Positions 17,964 to 27,003 of a stretch of DNA of 48,533 nt are shown piece by piece. Numbering within the stretch: the stretch's first letter is position 1; each line of letters begins with the position of its first letter. The position numbers were made by a program, and so were the translations under genes. Source of the stretch: an uncultured Bacteroidales bacterium (lineage in GTDB: Bacteria; Bacteroidota; Bacteroidia; Bacteroidales; JAUNSR01); NCBI GenBank assembly GCA_947074105.1, contig CAMTON010000018.1, positions 1 through 48,533 of the forward strand. The letters run 5' to 3'. Under the pieces are notes generated by a model, which was not told the origin of the DNA, searched no databases, and saw nothing but the letters and a program-made list of their open reading frames with translations.

Positions 17964-18484
17964 TTTATAATTCTTCTAATAATAAATTCCTTTTGGCAAA
18001 AGGAACGAATAGGCGCATACACCTCTTTGTTGCATGATTTTATATCTTACAAATTTAGGGATATCTTTTGTAATGTAATGACTTTTTATACTAAATGAGA
18101 CATTATTATTTCTCTTCAACTATATTGTTTATTCTATATTTTTATTTGTTAAAACATTGTCGACTATATTAAAATCACATATAAAAACAGATAATAATAT
18201 GGATGCTTGTGTTAATATAATATAATATTTATTCTTTTTTATACTTGCTAAAATACATATTTAAACCAAGGCAAATAAAGGGAAATCGTAAAATAAACGT
18301 TTGTTATTTAACTATACAATGTCGCAATTTGTTGATATATTAGTATTTAATAAATAATTCATACTTGATTTAATTAGTATGATATATAAAATATTATAAA
18401 TTCTTAAATGTATTATTGTTTTCAAAATATATAAATATTACTTAAGCTTATTTATTAACAATCAAAATATATATATCTTTGTTG
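17964..18484. promoter_or_regulatory. Divergent region between recR and rnpB
   Basis: A very AT-rich 521-bp stretch without a convincing gene. For recR it holds a perfect -7 element on the minus strand (CAAATTTA, 18050-18057). A compact hairpin lies in the recR leader (17987-17994 with 17998-18005, 3-nt loop), its 3' arm on the minus strand reading AAAAGGAA about 24 nt before the start codon. For rnpB it holds TATCTTTG at 18474-18481. The middle (18060-18470) shows nothing recognisable. Confidence 0.55.
18474..18481 (+). promoter_or_regulatory. -7 promoter element of rnpB (TATCTTTG)
   Basis: Perfect TAnnTTTG placed 4 bp before the first base of the P1 helix, exactly where the promoter of a stable RNA should be. 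Confidence 0.75.
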
Positions 18485-18847
18485 AAACAGTAGGATGATC
18501 TGTCGCTCAATTTTATATTGGGAGGAAAGTCCGGGCAACACAGAGCTCCATACTTCTTAACGGGAAGTAATCAGTGATGGTTAAGTAATGTAACAGAAAA
18601 TAACCGCCGGAGTAATCCGGTAAGGGTGAAAAGGTGAGGTAAGAGCTCACCGGGTAATATGGCAACATGTTATGCCGTACATCTTATGGGTTGTAAGGTC
18701 ATGTATACCGACGTATAAGGATTGCTCGTCCGATGTCGGGGGGTAGACCGCTAGAGCTGTATGGTGACATATAGTCGAGACAAATGACAGATGCCTTTTT
18801 TATTTTTAGATCAGGAACAGAACCCGGCTCATATTCCTACTGTTTTT
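18485..18847 (+). ncRNA. rnpB: RNase P RNA, class A
   Basis: Catalytic RNA that removes 5' leaders from precursor tRNAs. The conserved 5' core GAGGAAAGTCCGGGC is at 18522-18536 and the matching 3' core (ACAGAACCCGGCTCAT) is near 18817-18832. The central GGTAAGGGTGAAAAGG segment also matches the family. The ends are set by an 11-bp P1 helix (18485-18495 with 18835-18845). The 3' arm runs into a T-run (18843-18849), which together with P1 works as the terminator. Length about 360 nt is typical for Bacteroidetes. The next gene starts only about 20 bp later. Confidence 0.95.
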
Positions 18848-18866
18848 TTAATTTTTCCATTCTTAT

Positions 18867-20225
18867 ATGAAAAACAAAAAGTCTGAATCCAGAATAAAAA
18901 TTTTCATAGGTAAAATCCGAAAGCTCTGGCATTTCTTCTCTTATGGAATCTGGAGAATAACCGAACATGAAGTTTCAGGAATCAGAAACTACCTTATAAA
19001 CATAGTAAAATCCATAATTCTTACTATACGGTTTTTCATAAGCGACCGTTTGTCGCAAAAAGCATCAGCTCTTACATACAATACACTTCTTGCAATAGTT
19101 CCTGTACTGGCGCTAATTCTTGCCATATCCAAAGGTTTCGGCTTTCAGGATTTGCTTGAACAACAGCTGACGGAGTTTTTCCCCGGTCAGCAGGATATGA
19201 TAACAAAGGTATTTGTGTTTGTGACAAATTATATAAACCAGACAAAGAACGGACTTTTTGTAGGTATAGGTCTTGTCTTTCTTATCTGGACAATTATAGG
19301 ACTGATCGGCAATATCGAACTTGCCTTCAATCATATATGGCAGATTAAGCGTTCCAGGACATATTTCAGAAAGTTTACCGATTACCTTTCTATTCTTCTT
19401 ATTCTGCCTATTCTGATGGTGCTTTCAAGCGGATTATCCATCTTCATAACAACAAGTATAAAACTTCCGTATTTTCAGTTTATTTTCGATCCGATAAGTG
19501 TGATGATATTTAAAATCGCACCCTATGTGATCACCAGTATCCTTTTTACAACTCTTTTTATCATAATACCCAATACCAGGGTTCGCTTCATGAATGCGTT
19601 CTGGGCCGGAATAGTCTCCGGTATCGCATTTCAGATATTTCAGTATTTCTATATCAGCGGTCAGATCTGGGTATCCAAATATAATGCCATATACGGTAGC
19701 TTTGCGGCTCTTCCTTTGCTGTTGTTATGGGTACAGCTTTCATGGCTTATATGCCTTTTCGGTGCAGAACTTACCTATGCTTCACAGAATATAAAAAATT
19801 TCAGCTTTGAGCAGGATGCAAATAATATAAGCCGTCGTTATTATGATTTTATTCTGATACTTATAGCTACTCTTATCGTCAAAAGATTTCAAAATGAACT
19901 TCCTCCGCTGACAAATGAGGAGATAAGCCGTAACTATCAGATCCCTTCAAAACTTACATCTCAGATTCTTCAGAAACTTCAGGATATAGGTGTTATTCGT
20001 GAAATTGTGAACGATAATGAAAGAATCCATGCCTGGCAGCCGGCAATGGATATTCATCAGATTACAGTTGGTATTGTTCTTGACAGACTGGAGAAATTTG
20101 GTTCTGAGGATTTTAAGATAGACAGGGAATATATGTTTAATAAAGAATGGGAGGCACTTGTTAAAGCAAGCAAAGTGCAGAGAGAATCGACAGAAAATAT
20201 CAAACTGATGGATCTTCAGGACTAG
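18867..20225 (+). CDS. YihY/BrkB family inner-membrane protein (UPF0761)
   Basis: A 452-residue integral membrane protein. The N-terminal about 300 residues hold six hydrophobic helices with family motifs KASALTYNTLLAIVPVLA and NAIYGSFAALPLLLLWVQLSW. The C-terminal about 150 residues are cytosolic with a winged-helix-like segment (YQIPSKLTSQILQKLQDIGV), a common Bacteroidetes extension. Members were once called ribonuclease BN, but that activity was assigned elsewhere, so the function is unknown. It starts about 20 bp after rnpB, and may depend on readthrough of the rnpB terminator because no room for a separate promoter exists. Confidence 0.9.
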   Translation: MKNKKSESRIKIFIGKIRKLWHFFSYGIWRITEHEVSGIRNYLINIVKSIILTIRFFISDRLSQKASALTYNTLLAIVPVLALILAISKGFGFQDLLEQQLTEFFPGQQDMITKVFVFVTNYINQTKNGLFVGIGLVFLIWTIIGLIGNIELAFNHIWQIKRSRTYFRKFTDYLSILLILPILMVLSSGLSIFITTSIKLPYFQFIFDPISVMIFKIAPYVITSILFTTLFIIIPNTRVRFMNAFWAGIVSGIAFQIFQYFYISGQIWVSKYNAIYGSFAALPLLLLWVQLSWLICLFGAELTYASQNIKNFSFEQDANNISRRYYDFILILIATLIVKRFQNELPPLTNEEISRNYQIPSKLTSQILQKLQDIGVIREIVNDNERIHAWQPAMDIHQITVGIVLDRLEKFGSEDFKIDREYMFNKEWEALVKASKVQRESTENIKLMDLQD

Positions 20226-20318
20226 TCTCTGTATTTATACGATCGCTGCTATTTTTCCTTTACAGAAATTTCATATGACATATTCCGGAGTGCAATATCA
20301 CGATAAAGCATCCGCAAA

Positions 20319-20380
20319 TAAGAATAAAACAGGAGAATAAGTATAGTCAAAAAAGATTATACTTATTCTCCTGAAATATT
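20319..20380. terminator. Hairpin terminator between the YihY gene and the 123-aa gene
   Basis: A perfect 16-bp stem (20330-20345 with 20358-20373). The T-run is clear on the minus strand (GTTTTATTC) and weak on plus, so it mainly ends the minus-strand gene. Confidence 0.8.
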
Positions 20381-20409
20381 TTATATAAAACTCAAATATA
20401 AATATTACG

Positions 20410-20781
20410 TTATACCCAGCCTTTTTCGTTATAGTAATACATAAGTTTGGTGATAGCGTCTCTTAGATCATTTGAAAATTCAGAATCGAACACGTTTCTG
20501 ATATCAATTCTTGCGTTATGCTCTGTGATCTGTCTCATAAGACGATCTGAAAAGATCTGTTTCTTATCATTCAACGGGATATCATTGTCAAAACCTAATG
20601 TTACGACATGAAGATGAGCCACTATGTATGCAAAAAGCTTTTTCTCACCATTTTTTTCAGCAACAACTTCATAATGAGTCGGAGTATCTACTTCTGCTAC
20701 ACATGGAGGAACACATCCTTTTAGATATCCTTTTAATTCTTCGAATGTCTGAGTTATCTGAGGTTTATTAGTATGTGACAT
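20410..20781 (-). CDS. Conserved small cytosolic protein, unknown function
   Basis: Not recognised. 123 residues, no signal peptide or membrane segment. It has an alternating charged/hydrophobic pattern of a small alpha+beta fold, with a VPPCV segment near residue 24, an AHLHVVTLGFDND segment near 55-67 and a C-terminal helix ending NEKGWV. It is preceded by an A-rich ribosome-binding region and lies 57 bp downstream of the M23 peptidase gene, so the two are likely co-transcribed. The hairpin after it ends the unit. Confidence 0.75.
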   Translation of the reverse strand: MSHTNKPQITQTFEELKGYLKGCVPPCVAEVDTPTHYEVVAEKNGEKKLFAYIVAHLHVVTLGFDNDIPLNDKKQIFSDRLMRQITEHNARIDIRNVFDSEFSNDLRDAITKLMYYYNEKGWV

Positions 20782-20837
20782 AGCTTATTCGGTTTAATTA
20801 TATTTCAATATTAAAAACGTTTCTGATATAGTATTGT

Positions 20838-21608
20838 TTATTTTCTTTTCCTTTTAATTTGTCGTTTCGGAGTCTGATAGACATAACTCTGAGAAAGGAG
20901 CGACTTAGTATTAAAATTAACAAGAGATGAAGGATCTATAGGATTTCCCATAAACCTTGTCTCGAAATGCAGGTGAGTACCGGAACTTCTTCCTGTATTG
21001 TTCCCCAGAGCTATCGGCTCACCGGCCGTGACATGCTGATTTACCTTAACAAGAAACTTCGAAAGATGTGCATATATAGTCTCCAGACCGTTAGTATGCC
21101 TTATCACCATATAATATCCGTAACCGCGTGGCTCATATTTTTCCATTCTTACTTTGCCGTCGAATGCAGCCCTTATAGTGTCATGCATTTTTACTCTTAG
21201 ATCTATGCCGTAGTGCTGACGTTTTCCGCGTGGGCCGAATTTAGAAGTCAGTACCCCTTCTGCGGGAAATGAGAACCCTTCAAGGTTTATTTCATATTTG
21301 TCCGGAATCTGTGAACTGCTGAAAGAGAAAGGGGTAAGAAATTCTGATGTCCATTTTTTATATAACGAATGAGCGGGATATTGTTCATATAATCCCTTAG
21401 ACCGATATGGTATAGTAATCTCATCCGCAACATAACCTGATGTAAGCAATGAATCATGATTATATTGTATTGCTTTCAGATTCTCCAGAGTATTATATTC
21501 CGGTGTGTTTTCAAGTATCTGAGCAGAACCGTTATATGCCGAAAAGACATAGAATAACATAGTCGTAAAAATCAGAACATAACTGTCCGGTAAATTTCGG
21601 TATCTCAT
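20838..21608 (-). CDS. M23 (LytM-type) metallopeptidase
   Basis: Periplasmic peptidoglycan endopeptidase. An N-terminal signal or anchor (about residues 9-28, ending SAQ) is followed by a spacer, and the M23 domain spans about residues 112-235. Zinc-ligand motifs are HYGIDL (HxxxD) and HLHFE (HxH), with the linking HLSKF and GRSSGTHLHFE patterns. The C-terminus is basic (KRQIKRKRK). Length 256 aa. Since both zinc motifs are intact, it should be catalytically active rather than an EnvC-like activator. Probably first gene of a unit with the 123-aa protein. Confidence 0.9.
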   Translation of the reverse strand: MRYRNLPDSYVLIFTTMLFYVFSAYNGSAQILENTPEYNTLENLKAIQYNHDSLLTSGYVADEITIPYRSKGLYEQYPAHSLYKKWTSEFLTPFSFSSSQIPDKYEINLEGFSFPAEGVLTSKFGPRGKRQHYGIDLRVKMHDTIRAAFDGKVRMEKYEPRGYGYYMVIRHTNGLETIYAHLSKFLVKVNQHVTAGEPIALGNNTGRSSGTHLHFETRFMGNPIDPSSLVNFNTKSLLSQSYVYQTPKRQIKRKRK

Positions 21609-21740
21609 AAACCTTTACTGTTGTATCTTTTTTTGTCCGTTGATCAAATAATAAGTATTTGAGTCTGAATACTTATACATATTATTTCAAACATTTTTTT
21701 TATGTGATTTGTTTTGTTTTAAATAATTCATGACAAGAAT

Positions 21741-22472
21741 ATGAAAAATGACATTGAGCTTCTTCTGGATATTCTGCGGCGAGAGTATCATAAGGAAACG
21801 GATTTCTACATTGTATGTTCTCTCCCCGAGAAAGTCAAGTATAAAATTATAGACGACAATCTGCTCAAAGTCAGATATTCGTCAGATCTGTTTCATAATC
21901 CTATGACCGGGGATAACATTTTTGAAGGCTGGCTTATCATTTTCTACAGATGGGGGATTTTTGATAAGATTGAGTTTGAATGGGAGAAATCTGATGATAC
22001 AGCCGATGAAGATTATTTATCAGTGATTGACAGGATAAACCGCTTTATAGATAATTTCGGTTCAGTTATTCATCTTTCTGATAAATGCGCTAAAGAAATA
22101 AAAGATGTTTCAGGCGACGCGGACGGCAAATACAATGACAAACTCATTGTGGAGTCTATAATTAATACTACATGGTATTTTGAAACGGGAAATGAAATAA
22201 GTTTCGAATTCCCTGATAATGTCAGTGTGAAGATTGAGAACGGAGCAGTTACACTTTCCGAGACATCAGCAGGCGGAATACAGGAAATAGCTGAAAATTC
22301 AAAGGCTCCTTATTCTCCTCTTGAGCTGATTGTGAACCGCTGGACATATCTTAAATGCAGATATGAAGGAGTAAAGAAAGCTGAGCCTGAGCCGGTCAGC
22401 GAGAGTCTTGCTGATACTTTAATAAAAGTGGGATATACGGAGAGAAATCTGCTGTATCCAACCGAATTTTAA
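21741..22472 (+). CDS. Hypothetical cytosolic protein (243 aa)
   Basis: Not recognised. No signal peptide or membrane helix; composition is acidic, with several tryptophan/aromatic clusters (GWLIIFYRWG, NTTWYF, VNRWTYLKC). The first 100 residues look like a mixed alpha/beta domain starting with an amphipathic helix, and the rest is mainly strands. The next gene, a cupin, starts 20 bp after its stop codon, so the pair is an operon. A long hairpin terminator follows the cupin. Confidence 0.75.
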   Translation: MKNDIELLLDILRREYHKETDFYIVCSLPEKVKYKIIDDNLLKVRYSSDLFHNPMTGDNIFEGWLIIFYRWGIFDKIEFEWEKSDDTADEDYLSVIDRINRFIDNFGSVIHLSDKCAKEIKDVSGDADGKYNDKLIVESIINTTWYFETGNEISFEFPDNVSVKIENGAVTLSETSAGGIQEIAENSKAPYSPLELIVNRWTYLKCRYEGVKKAEPEPVSESLADTLIKVGYTERNLLYPTEF

Positions 22473-22492
22473 ACTATATAAATAAATTCCTT

Positions 22493-22789
22493 ATGAAAAA
22501 AATTAATATTAAAGACCTTACCGAAAAGAGTCTCAGAGTCTTTGCTGATGATATGCTTAGAGTTCTTTATTATGAGTTTGAGGCGGGAGAGAAAATGCCG
22601 AATCATTCTCACAACGGTCTGGCTATTATTCAGATAATTGAAGGTAAGATAGATGTCAAGTTTGATACGGGAGAATCTTTTGAGCTGGTAAAAGATGACC
22701 TGCTGCAGTTTAACGCAGCTATAGTGCATAATATCGAAGCTCTTGATAAGACAAGAATGCTTATTACACTGGCAAGCTACAGCAATTAG
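22493..22789 (+). CDS. Single-domain cupin protein
   Basis: A 98-residue protein filling one cupin beta-barrel. Motif 1 is MPNHSHNGLAIIQIIEG, with two histidines as candidate metal ligands and a glutamate a little later. Motif 2 is DDLLQFNAAIVHNIEA with a further histidine. It may bind a divalent metal and a small ligand; the true substrate cannot be read. It is the second gene of the pair with the 243-aa protein. Confidence 0.88.
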   Translation: MKKINIKDLTEKSLRVFADDMLRVLYYEFEAGEKMPNHSHNGLAIIQIIEGKIDVKFDTGESFELVKDDLLQFNAAIVHNIEALDKTRMLITLASYSN

Positions 22790-22818
22790 ATTTAAACAGA
22801 GATTATGACCATTAAATA

Positions 22819-22887
22819 AAAACAGAGATATTAAATGTATGTTGTGTCATAACGCCGACATACATTTAATATCTCTGTTTTTTTAAT
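22819..22887. terminator. Long bidirectional terminator
   Basis: A 23-bp stem (22820-22842 with 22858-22880) with flanking A-run and T-run serves the convergent cupin and Dabb genes. Confidence 0.92.
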
Positions 22888-22895
22888 GTTCCGGA

Positions 22896-23195
22896 TTAGA
22901 ATGTGAAATCAGCACATGCTCTTTCTTCACGGTATCCCGCAATAAATTTAGCTACTGCAACATGATTCGGGTCATCCCTGTAAGATCTTAAAGCATCCCA
23001 GTCTTTATGAGTAGAAACAAGTGCGATATCAAATGATTCATTAGGGTTTTCATTGATTCCAACCTCTATTGATTCTATAGCGGGAACTACTTCTTTTAAT
23101 CCCAGAAGTTTTGATTTTATTTCCTGCATGATCTGCATTTTCACTTCGGCAGATTCCATCTGCTTTAATTTAAATAATAATACGTGTTTAACCAT
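22896..23195 (-). CDS. Dabb (stress-responsive alpha/beta barrel) family protein
   Basis: A 99-residue dimeric ferredoxin-like fold. The start is placed at the ATG at 23195 because the family opens with MVKHVLLFKLK; the longer frame from 23228 would add unrelated residues across a promoter element. The strand FDIALVSTHKDWDALRSYRDDPNH and the conserved histidine near the end of the domain (DPNHVAV) are typical. Function unknown; such proteins are small and cytosolic. Confidence 0.9.
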   Translation of the reverse strand: MVKHVLLFKLKQMESAEVKMQIMQEIKSKLLGLKEVVPAIESIEVGINENPNESFDIALVSTHKDWDALRSYRDDPNHVAVAKFIAGYREERACADFTF

Positions 23196-23210
23196 ATCTG
23201 AAATTAGTGT

Positions 23211-23218
23211 TATATTTG
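23211..23218 (+). promoter_or_regulatory. -7 promoter element for udk (TATATTTG)
   Basis: Perfect TAnnTTTG with a -33-like TTTA 20 bp upstream (23187-23190). Predicted transcription start near 23225 leaves a leader of about 126 nt before udk. Confidence 0.6.
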
Positions 23219-23350
23219 CATCCAACAATCAGATAGTCATTAATTGTGGACTGCATATTGCTAAAATTCTACTCACAAAGTTAAAACTTTATATTAATAA
23301 AGTAAATATCTGATTAAGTAAATTAAATTAATCATCTGATTAAAATAACT

Positions 23351-23968
23351 ATGTTAATTATTGGAATTGCCGGAGGTACAGGATCCGGAAAAACTACGGT
23401 TGTAAGAAAAATTATAGAAAGTCTGCCTGCGGAAGAGGTAGCGGTAATCCCTCAGGATTCATATTACAAAGACAGTAGTCATATGCCGCTGGAAGAGCGT
23501 CTGCAACAGAATTTTGATGAACCCCGTGCTTTTGAGTGGGAACTTATTGAGAAGCAGCTTATGGAATTAAAGCAGGGGAAAAGCATCGAACAGCCTATAT
23601 ATTCATATTTAACCTGCTCCCGATCAGATGAGACTATAAAAGTAGACCCGAAGAAAGTTGTTATCGTCGAAGGTATCCTTGTTCTTACTGATGAGCGTCT
23701 CAGAAATATGATGGATATTAAAGTTTTTGTCGATGCAGATGCCGATGAAAGACTTATCCGAGTAATCAGTCGTGATTGCGTAGAAAGAGGACGTACTGTT
23801 CAGATGGTTATCGACCGTTATGAAAAAGTACTGAAGCCGATGCACAATATCCATATCGAACCTACCAAAAAATATGCCGATTTAATAATCCCTCAGGGTG
23901 GTAATAATAATGTTGCCATTGATGTCCTTACAAATTTCATCGCCGGAAAACTTATCCGCAAACAATAA
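23351..23968 (+). CDS. udk: Uridine kinase
   Basis: Phosphorylates uridine and cytidine (pyrimidine salvage). P-loop GGTGSGKT spans residues 8-15. Other family marks are PQDSYYKD (substrate-binding acidic residue), NFDEPRAFEW, and VIVEGILVL (Walker-B-like). The C-terminal half has the DADADERLIRVISRDCVERGRT lid region, 205 aa in total. It is followed after 79 bp by the MltF-like gene on the same strand, with no terminator between, so both may share the promoter at 23211. Confidence 0.95.
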   Translation: MLIIGIAGGTGSGKTTVVRKIIESLPAEEVAVIPQDSYYKDSSHMPLEERLQQNFDEPRAFEWELIEKQLMELKQGKSIEQPIYSYLTCSRSDETIKVDPKKVVIVEGILVLTDERLRNMMDIKVFVDADADERLIRVISRDCVERGRTVQMVIDRYEKVLKPMHNIHIEPTKKYADLIIPQGGNNNVAIDVLTNFIAGKLIRKQ

Positions 23969-24047
23969 AGGGAGATAATTGTTTATATATATGGTATATT
24001 TTTAATATCATTTATAGTTTTCCTTTATAAATTTTAAATGTCGGCAG

Positions 24048-25427
24048 ATGAATATAAAATTATTATCCCTTTTTATACCTGCATTGCTTCTTTCATGTAA
24101 GTCAGACAAAATAGCTGAAGAAAAGGAAGATATCATAGAAGTATATGAGAATAGTAAGATAAAAGTTGCAGTCGTTTACGGTTCTGCTTCATATTTCGTT
24201 TTTGAAGAGAAAGAAATGGGATATGAGTTTGAACTTGTGACAGGTTTTGCAAAATCAATAGGAGCGGAGGTCGATCTTATTGCTGCTTACAACATTGAGG
24301 ATCTTAAACGTATCATCGATAATAATGAAGCAGATATTATAGCATATCCGTTGAAAATTGACGATGATATAAAGAATACCGATTATGTATTCTGCGGCAC
24401 AGAAAGGATTACTCATCAGGTGCTTGTTCAGCCTAATGATAAGAAAATAATCCGTGTTTCCGATGTGACTCAGTTAAAGGGAAAAGAGGTCTATGTAGAA
24501 AATAAATCAAGATATTTACAGCGCGCTAAAAATCTTAACCGGGAAATCGGCGGAGGAATGATAATAAGGACATTTGAGAGTGATTCTGTTTCTACGGAAG
24601 ATCTTATAAGAAAAGTGGCAAAAGGAGAAATAGAATATACTTTCGCCGACAACAACATAGCAAAAGTCAGTGCCACATTCTTCCGGAATATAGATCCCGC
24701 CCTTCAGGTAAGCTGTGATCAGTCTACTTCCTGGCTTGTTCTGAAATCCAGAACCAAACTTAAATCATTTATTGACGAATGGTTATCAAACAACAGGATA
24801 ACTCCGGAATATGCTCCGATCGTAAAGAGATATTATGAGAAGAGTATAGATCCTAATGTTACCATCAAATATCTTCTTCCCGGAGGGGCTTCATTATCTA
24901 TATATGATCATATCTATAAAGAGAATGCCGAGAAACTGGGATGGGACTGGAAGTTGCTTGCAGCACTTTCATTTGAGGAGTCCAGATTCGACCCCTATGC
25001 GATGTCAAAAGTTGGGGCCCGGGGACTTCTGCAGATGATGCCTAAGACCGGATACCGTTTCGGACTTACAGAACAGAATTTTGTAGATCCTCAGGAGAAT
25101 ATTAAAGCGGGAACAAGATATCTTAATTCCCTGCAGCGCATTTTCCGCTCTATAGAAGATCCTGAAGAGAGAGCTAAGTTTGTACTTGCTTCGTTTCATG
25201 CCGGAGTAGGACATATTCTTGACGCACGCGCAATTGCGAGAAAATATGGATATGACCCTGATATATGGGACAACAATGTGGCATCCTGCCTGATTCTTAA
25301 AAGTGAAACAGATATTTATCAGGATTCCGCTCTTGTAAAATGCGGTTATTTTAAGGGCGAAACAACCTTAGAGCATGTAAGCAATATAACCAACAGGTAT
25401 CAGGAGTTTTCTCAGAGAATAAAATAG
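24048..25427 (+). CDS. MltF-like lipoprotein: SBP-like domain plus lytic transglycosylase
   Basis: A two-domain murein hydrolase. A lipoprotein signal with lipobox LLSC puts the lipidated cysteine near residue 17. Residues about 40-265 form a periplasmic substrate-binding-protein domain. Residues about 280-455 form a family-1-type lytic transglycosylase with the ESRFDP motif (catalytic Glu near 311), then ARGLLQMMP and NIKAGTRYL. This is the MltF layout. It cleaves the glycan strand to form 1,6-anhydro-MurNAc, while the N-terminal domain likely regulates the activity. Length 459 aa is normal. It lies after udk. Confidence 0.92.
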   Translation: MNIKLLSLFIPALLLSCKSDKIAEEKEDIIEVYENSKIKVAVVYGSASYFVFEEKEMGYEFELVTGFAKSIGAEVDLIAAYNIEDLKRIIDNNEADIIAYPLKIDDDIKNTDYVFCGTERITHQVLVQPNDKKIIRVSDVTQLKGKEVYVENKSRYLQRAKNLNREIGGGMIIRTFESDSVSTEDLIRKVAKGEIEYTFADNNIAKVSATFFRNIDPALQVSCDQSTSWLVLKSRTKLKSFIDEWLSNNRITPEYAPIVKRYYEKSIDPNVTIKYLLPGGASLSIYDHIYKENAEKLGWDWKLLAALSFEESRFDPYAMSKVGARGLLQMMPKTGYRFGLTEQNFVDPQENIKAGTRYLNSLQRIFRSIEDPEERAKFVLASFHAGVGHILDARAIARKYGYDPDIWDNNVASCLILKSETDIYQDSALVKCGYFKGETTLEHVSNITNRYQEFSQRIK

Positions 25428-25509
25428 AAGCTGTTTCTTATCAATAATCTTATTGTGACTACAGTCATCACTGTTTATACAGGAAACTGTTATTTCTGAA
25501 TGAAAAAAC

Positions 25510-25557
25510 GAAAATAGCGCCGGATTTTAATTAATCACGGCGCTATTTTCATTTTTA
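25510..25557. terminator. Bidirectional terminator between the MltF-like and YkgJ-like genes
   Basis: A perfect 13-bp stem (25510-25522 with 25538-25550) with T-rich runs on both strands. Confidence 0.9.
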
Positions 25558-25566
25558 TTATCTCAT

Positions 25567-26073
25567 TTAAAGTTCATCCTTAAGTCTGTCCAGAATAAGC
25601 TGTATTGCGGGACATGTTTCGGAATTCTTTATTGTAAGATTATATATCTGATAAAATTTCTTTCGGTCTGTATGAGGATATTCTCTGCATGCTTTGGGTC
25701 TGTCATTATATATCGAACAGTAGTTATCGTCACAGATAAAGGGGCAGGGCATCGTTTTGAAAACATAATCACCGTCTTCATCTATACGAAGATACCTTTC
25801 TACCACATCTTTTGGCTTTATTCTTAAAGCAGATGCTATCTTTTCGATATCTCGGTCTGTTATCCTTGGTCCGAGAGTTCTGCAGCAGTTTGCACAGGAA
25901 AGACAGTCGAAATCATCAAATACTTCTTCATGTATATAATGAATTGTATCGTCAAGTTCCCGAAGCTGATTCTTTTTTAGATTTTTAAAAAAGGATTTAT
26001 ATTGAGGCGCACTCTTTTTAGCCTTTTCTTTTAGTAATTCAAGATTGAAGTTTGAGTTGTTTTTCTTTGCCAT
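25567..26073 (-). CDS. YkgJ family cysteine-cluster protein (UPF0153)
   Basis: A 168-residue cytosolic protein of the zinc- or iron-chelating family. The cysteine cluster CLSCANCC lies near residue 60, with further cysteines in PCPFICDDNYCSIYNDRPKACR and a late cysteine in SETCP. The N-terminus is basic and helical (KEKAKKSAPQYKSFF). Function is unknown; members are thought to bind a metal or iron-sulfur centre. It is flanked by terminators and is likely monocistronic. Confidence 0.9.
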   Translation of the reverse strand: MAKKNNSNFNLELLKEKAKKSAPQYKSFFKNLKKNQLRELDDTIHYIHEEVFDDFDCLSCANCCRTLGPRITDRDIEKIASALRIKPKDVVERYLRIDEDGDYVFKTMPCPFICDDNYCSIYNDRPKACREYPHTDRKKFYQIYNLTIKNSETCPAIQLILDRLKDEL

Positions 26074-26091
26074 TACTGAAGTGTAAGCAAT

Positions 26092-26159
26092 AAAAAATGT
26101 TGCATTATATTTTAATCATAATTGTAAATCCCATTATGTAGATTAAAATATCATGCAAC
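26092..26159 (-). terminator. Terminator of folE (minus strand)
   Basis: An imperfect 19-bp inverted repeat (26099-26117 with 26141-26159, one mismatch), followed on the minus strand by an ATTTTTTATT run. It is about 108 nt past the folE stop codon. Confidence 0.7.
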
Positions 26160-26267
26160 ATATAAAATAAATTATATGAATAATCTTTTATGAAACAGCA
26201 ATAAATAATGGCCGTTATGTCATATAAAAGATTTGTTTTATCTCAGAATAAAAAGCGTCCGGGTATA

Positions 26268-26879
26268 TCAGGAATTCTTTCTTATAAGATTGATAAACTC
26301 TTCACGCGTCTTAAGTTCTGCAAAAGCACCGGAGAAATCCGAAGTAGTGGTGATAGAATTCTGTTTTTCGATACCTCTCATCTGCATACACATATGCTGA
26401 GCCTCGATAACGACCATCACACCTAAAGGATTAAGAGTTTCCTGAATACATTCTTTTATCTGCATTGTAAGTCTTTCCTGCACCTGAAGTCTTCTTGCGA
26501 AAACATCTACTACACGTGGTATCTTACTCAATCCTGTTATATATTTGTTAGGGATATATGCCACATGCGCTTTTCCGAAGAAAGGCAGCATATGATGTTC
26601 GCACATAGAATAGAAATCAATATCTTTTACGATTACCATCTGGCGGTAATCTTCGCGGAACATTGCTCCTTTGATTATTTCTTCCGGATTCTGATTATAT
26701 CCTCTTGTAAGAAACTGCATAGCCTTTGAAACACGCAGAGGAGTCTTTACAAGACCTTCTCTTTCTGTATCTTCACCAAGAAGTTTTAGTATTTCTTTAT
26801 AATGAAACATAAGTTGTTCCATTTTTTCATCATATTCCTGCGTTGAGCCACTGTTGACTGCCGTATTATCTATATTCAT
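26268..26879 (-). CDS. folE: GTP cyclohydrolase I (type IA)
   Basis: Makes 7,8-dihydroneopterin triphosphate from GTP, the first step of folate synthesis. Zinc-ligand motifs are [14 protein letters not shown] and [10 protein letters not shown]. The C-terminal T-fold is present ([19 protein letters not shown]). Length 203 aa fits. The start at 26879 lies before a variable N-terminal helix. It is downstream of the SPOR protein gene by about 124 bp, on the same strand, and pairs in function with folC elsewhere in the window. Confidence 0.95.
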   Translation of the reverse strand: MNIDNTAVNSGSTQEYDEKMEQLMFHYKEILKLLGEDTEREGLVKTPLRVSKAMQFLTRGYNQNPEEIIKGAMFREDYRQMVIVKDIDFYSMCEHHMLPFFGKAHVAYIPNKYITGLSKIPRVVDVFARRLQVQERLTMQIKECIQETLNPLGVMVVIEAQHMCMQMRGIEKQNSITTTSDFSGAFAELKTREEFINLIRKNS

Positions 26880-26958
26880 TTTTTAATAAGTTTTATTCCG
26901 GAGGGATCGTAACACTTTATCTTTTTTCCGGTTAAGCAATATCTTAAGCACACCATAA

Positions 26959-26978
26959 CACTTAAGTGATCCCGGGAT
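26959..26978. repeat. Two adjacent 10-bp palindromes between the SPOR gene and folE
   Basis: CACTTAAGTG (26959-26968) is directly followed by ATCCCGGGAT (26969-26978). Both are perfect. They lie about 80-100 bp before the folE start codon. They may be a regulator site; no family is assigned. Confidence 0.4.
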
Positions 26979-27003
26979 GATTGATGCAATTAATAAAATA
27001 AAA

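Noticed and set aside
26208-26426. 72-codon plus-strand frame over the folE end
   Set aside because: Overlaps the zinc-motif-coding part of folE and has no features of its own.
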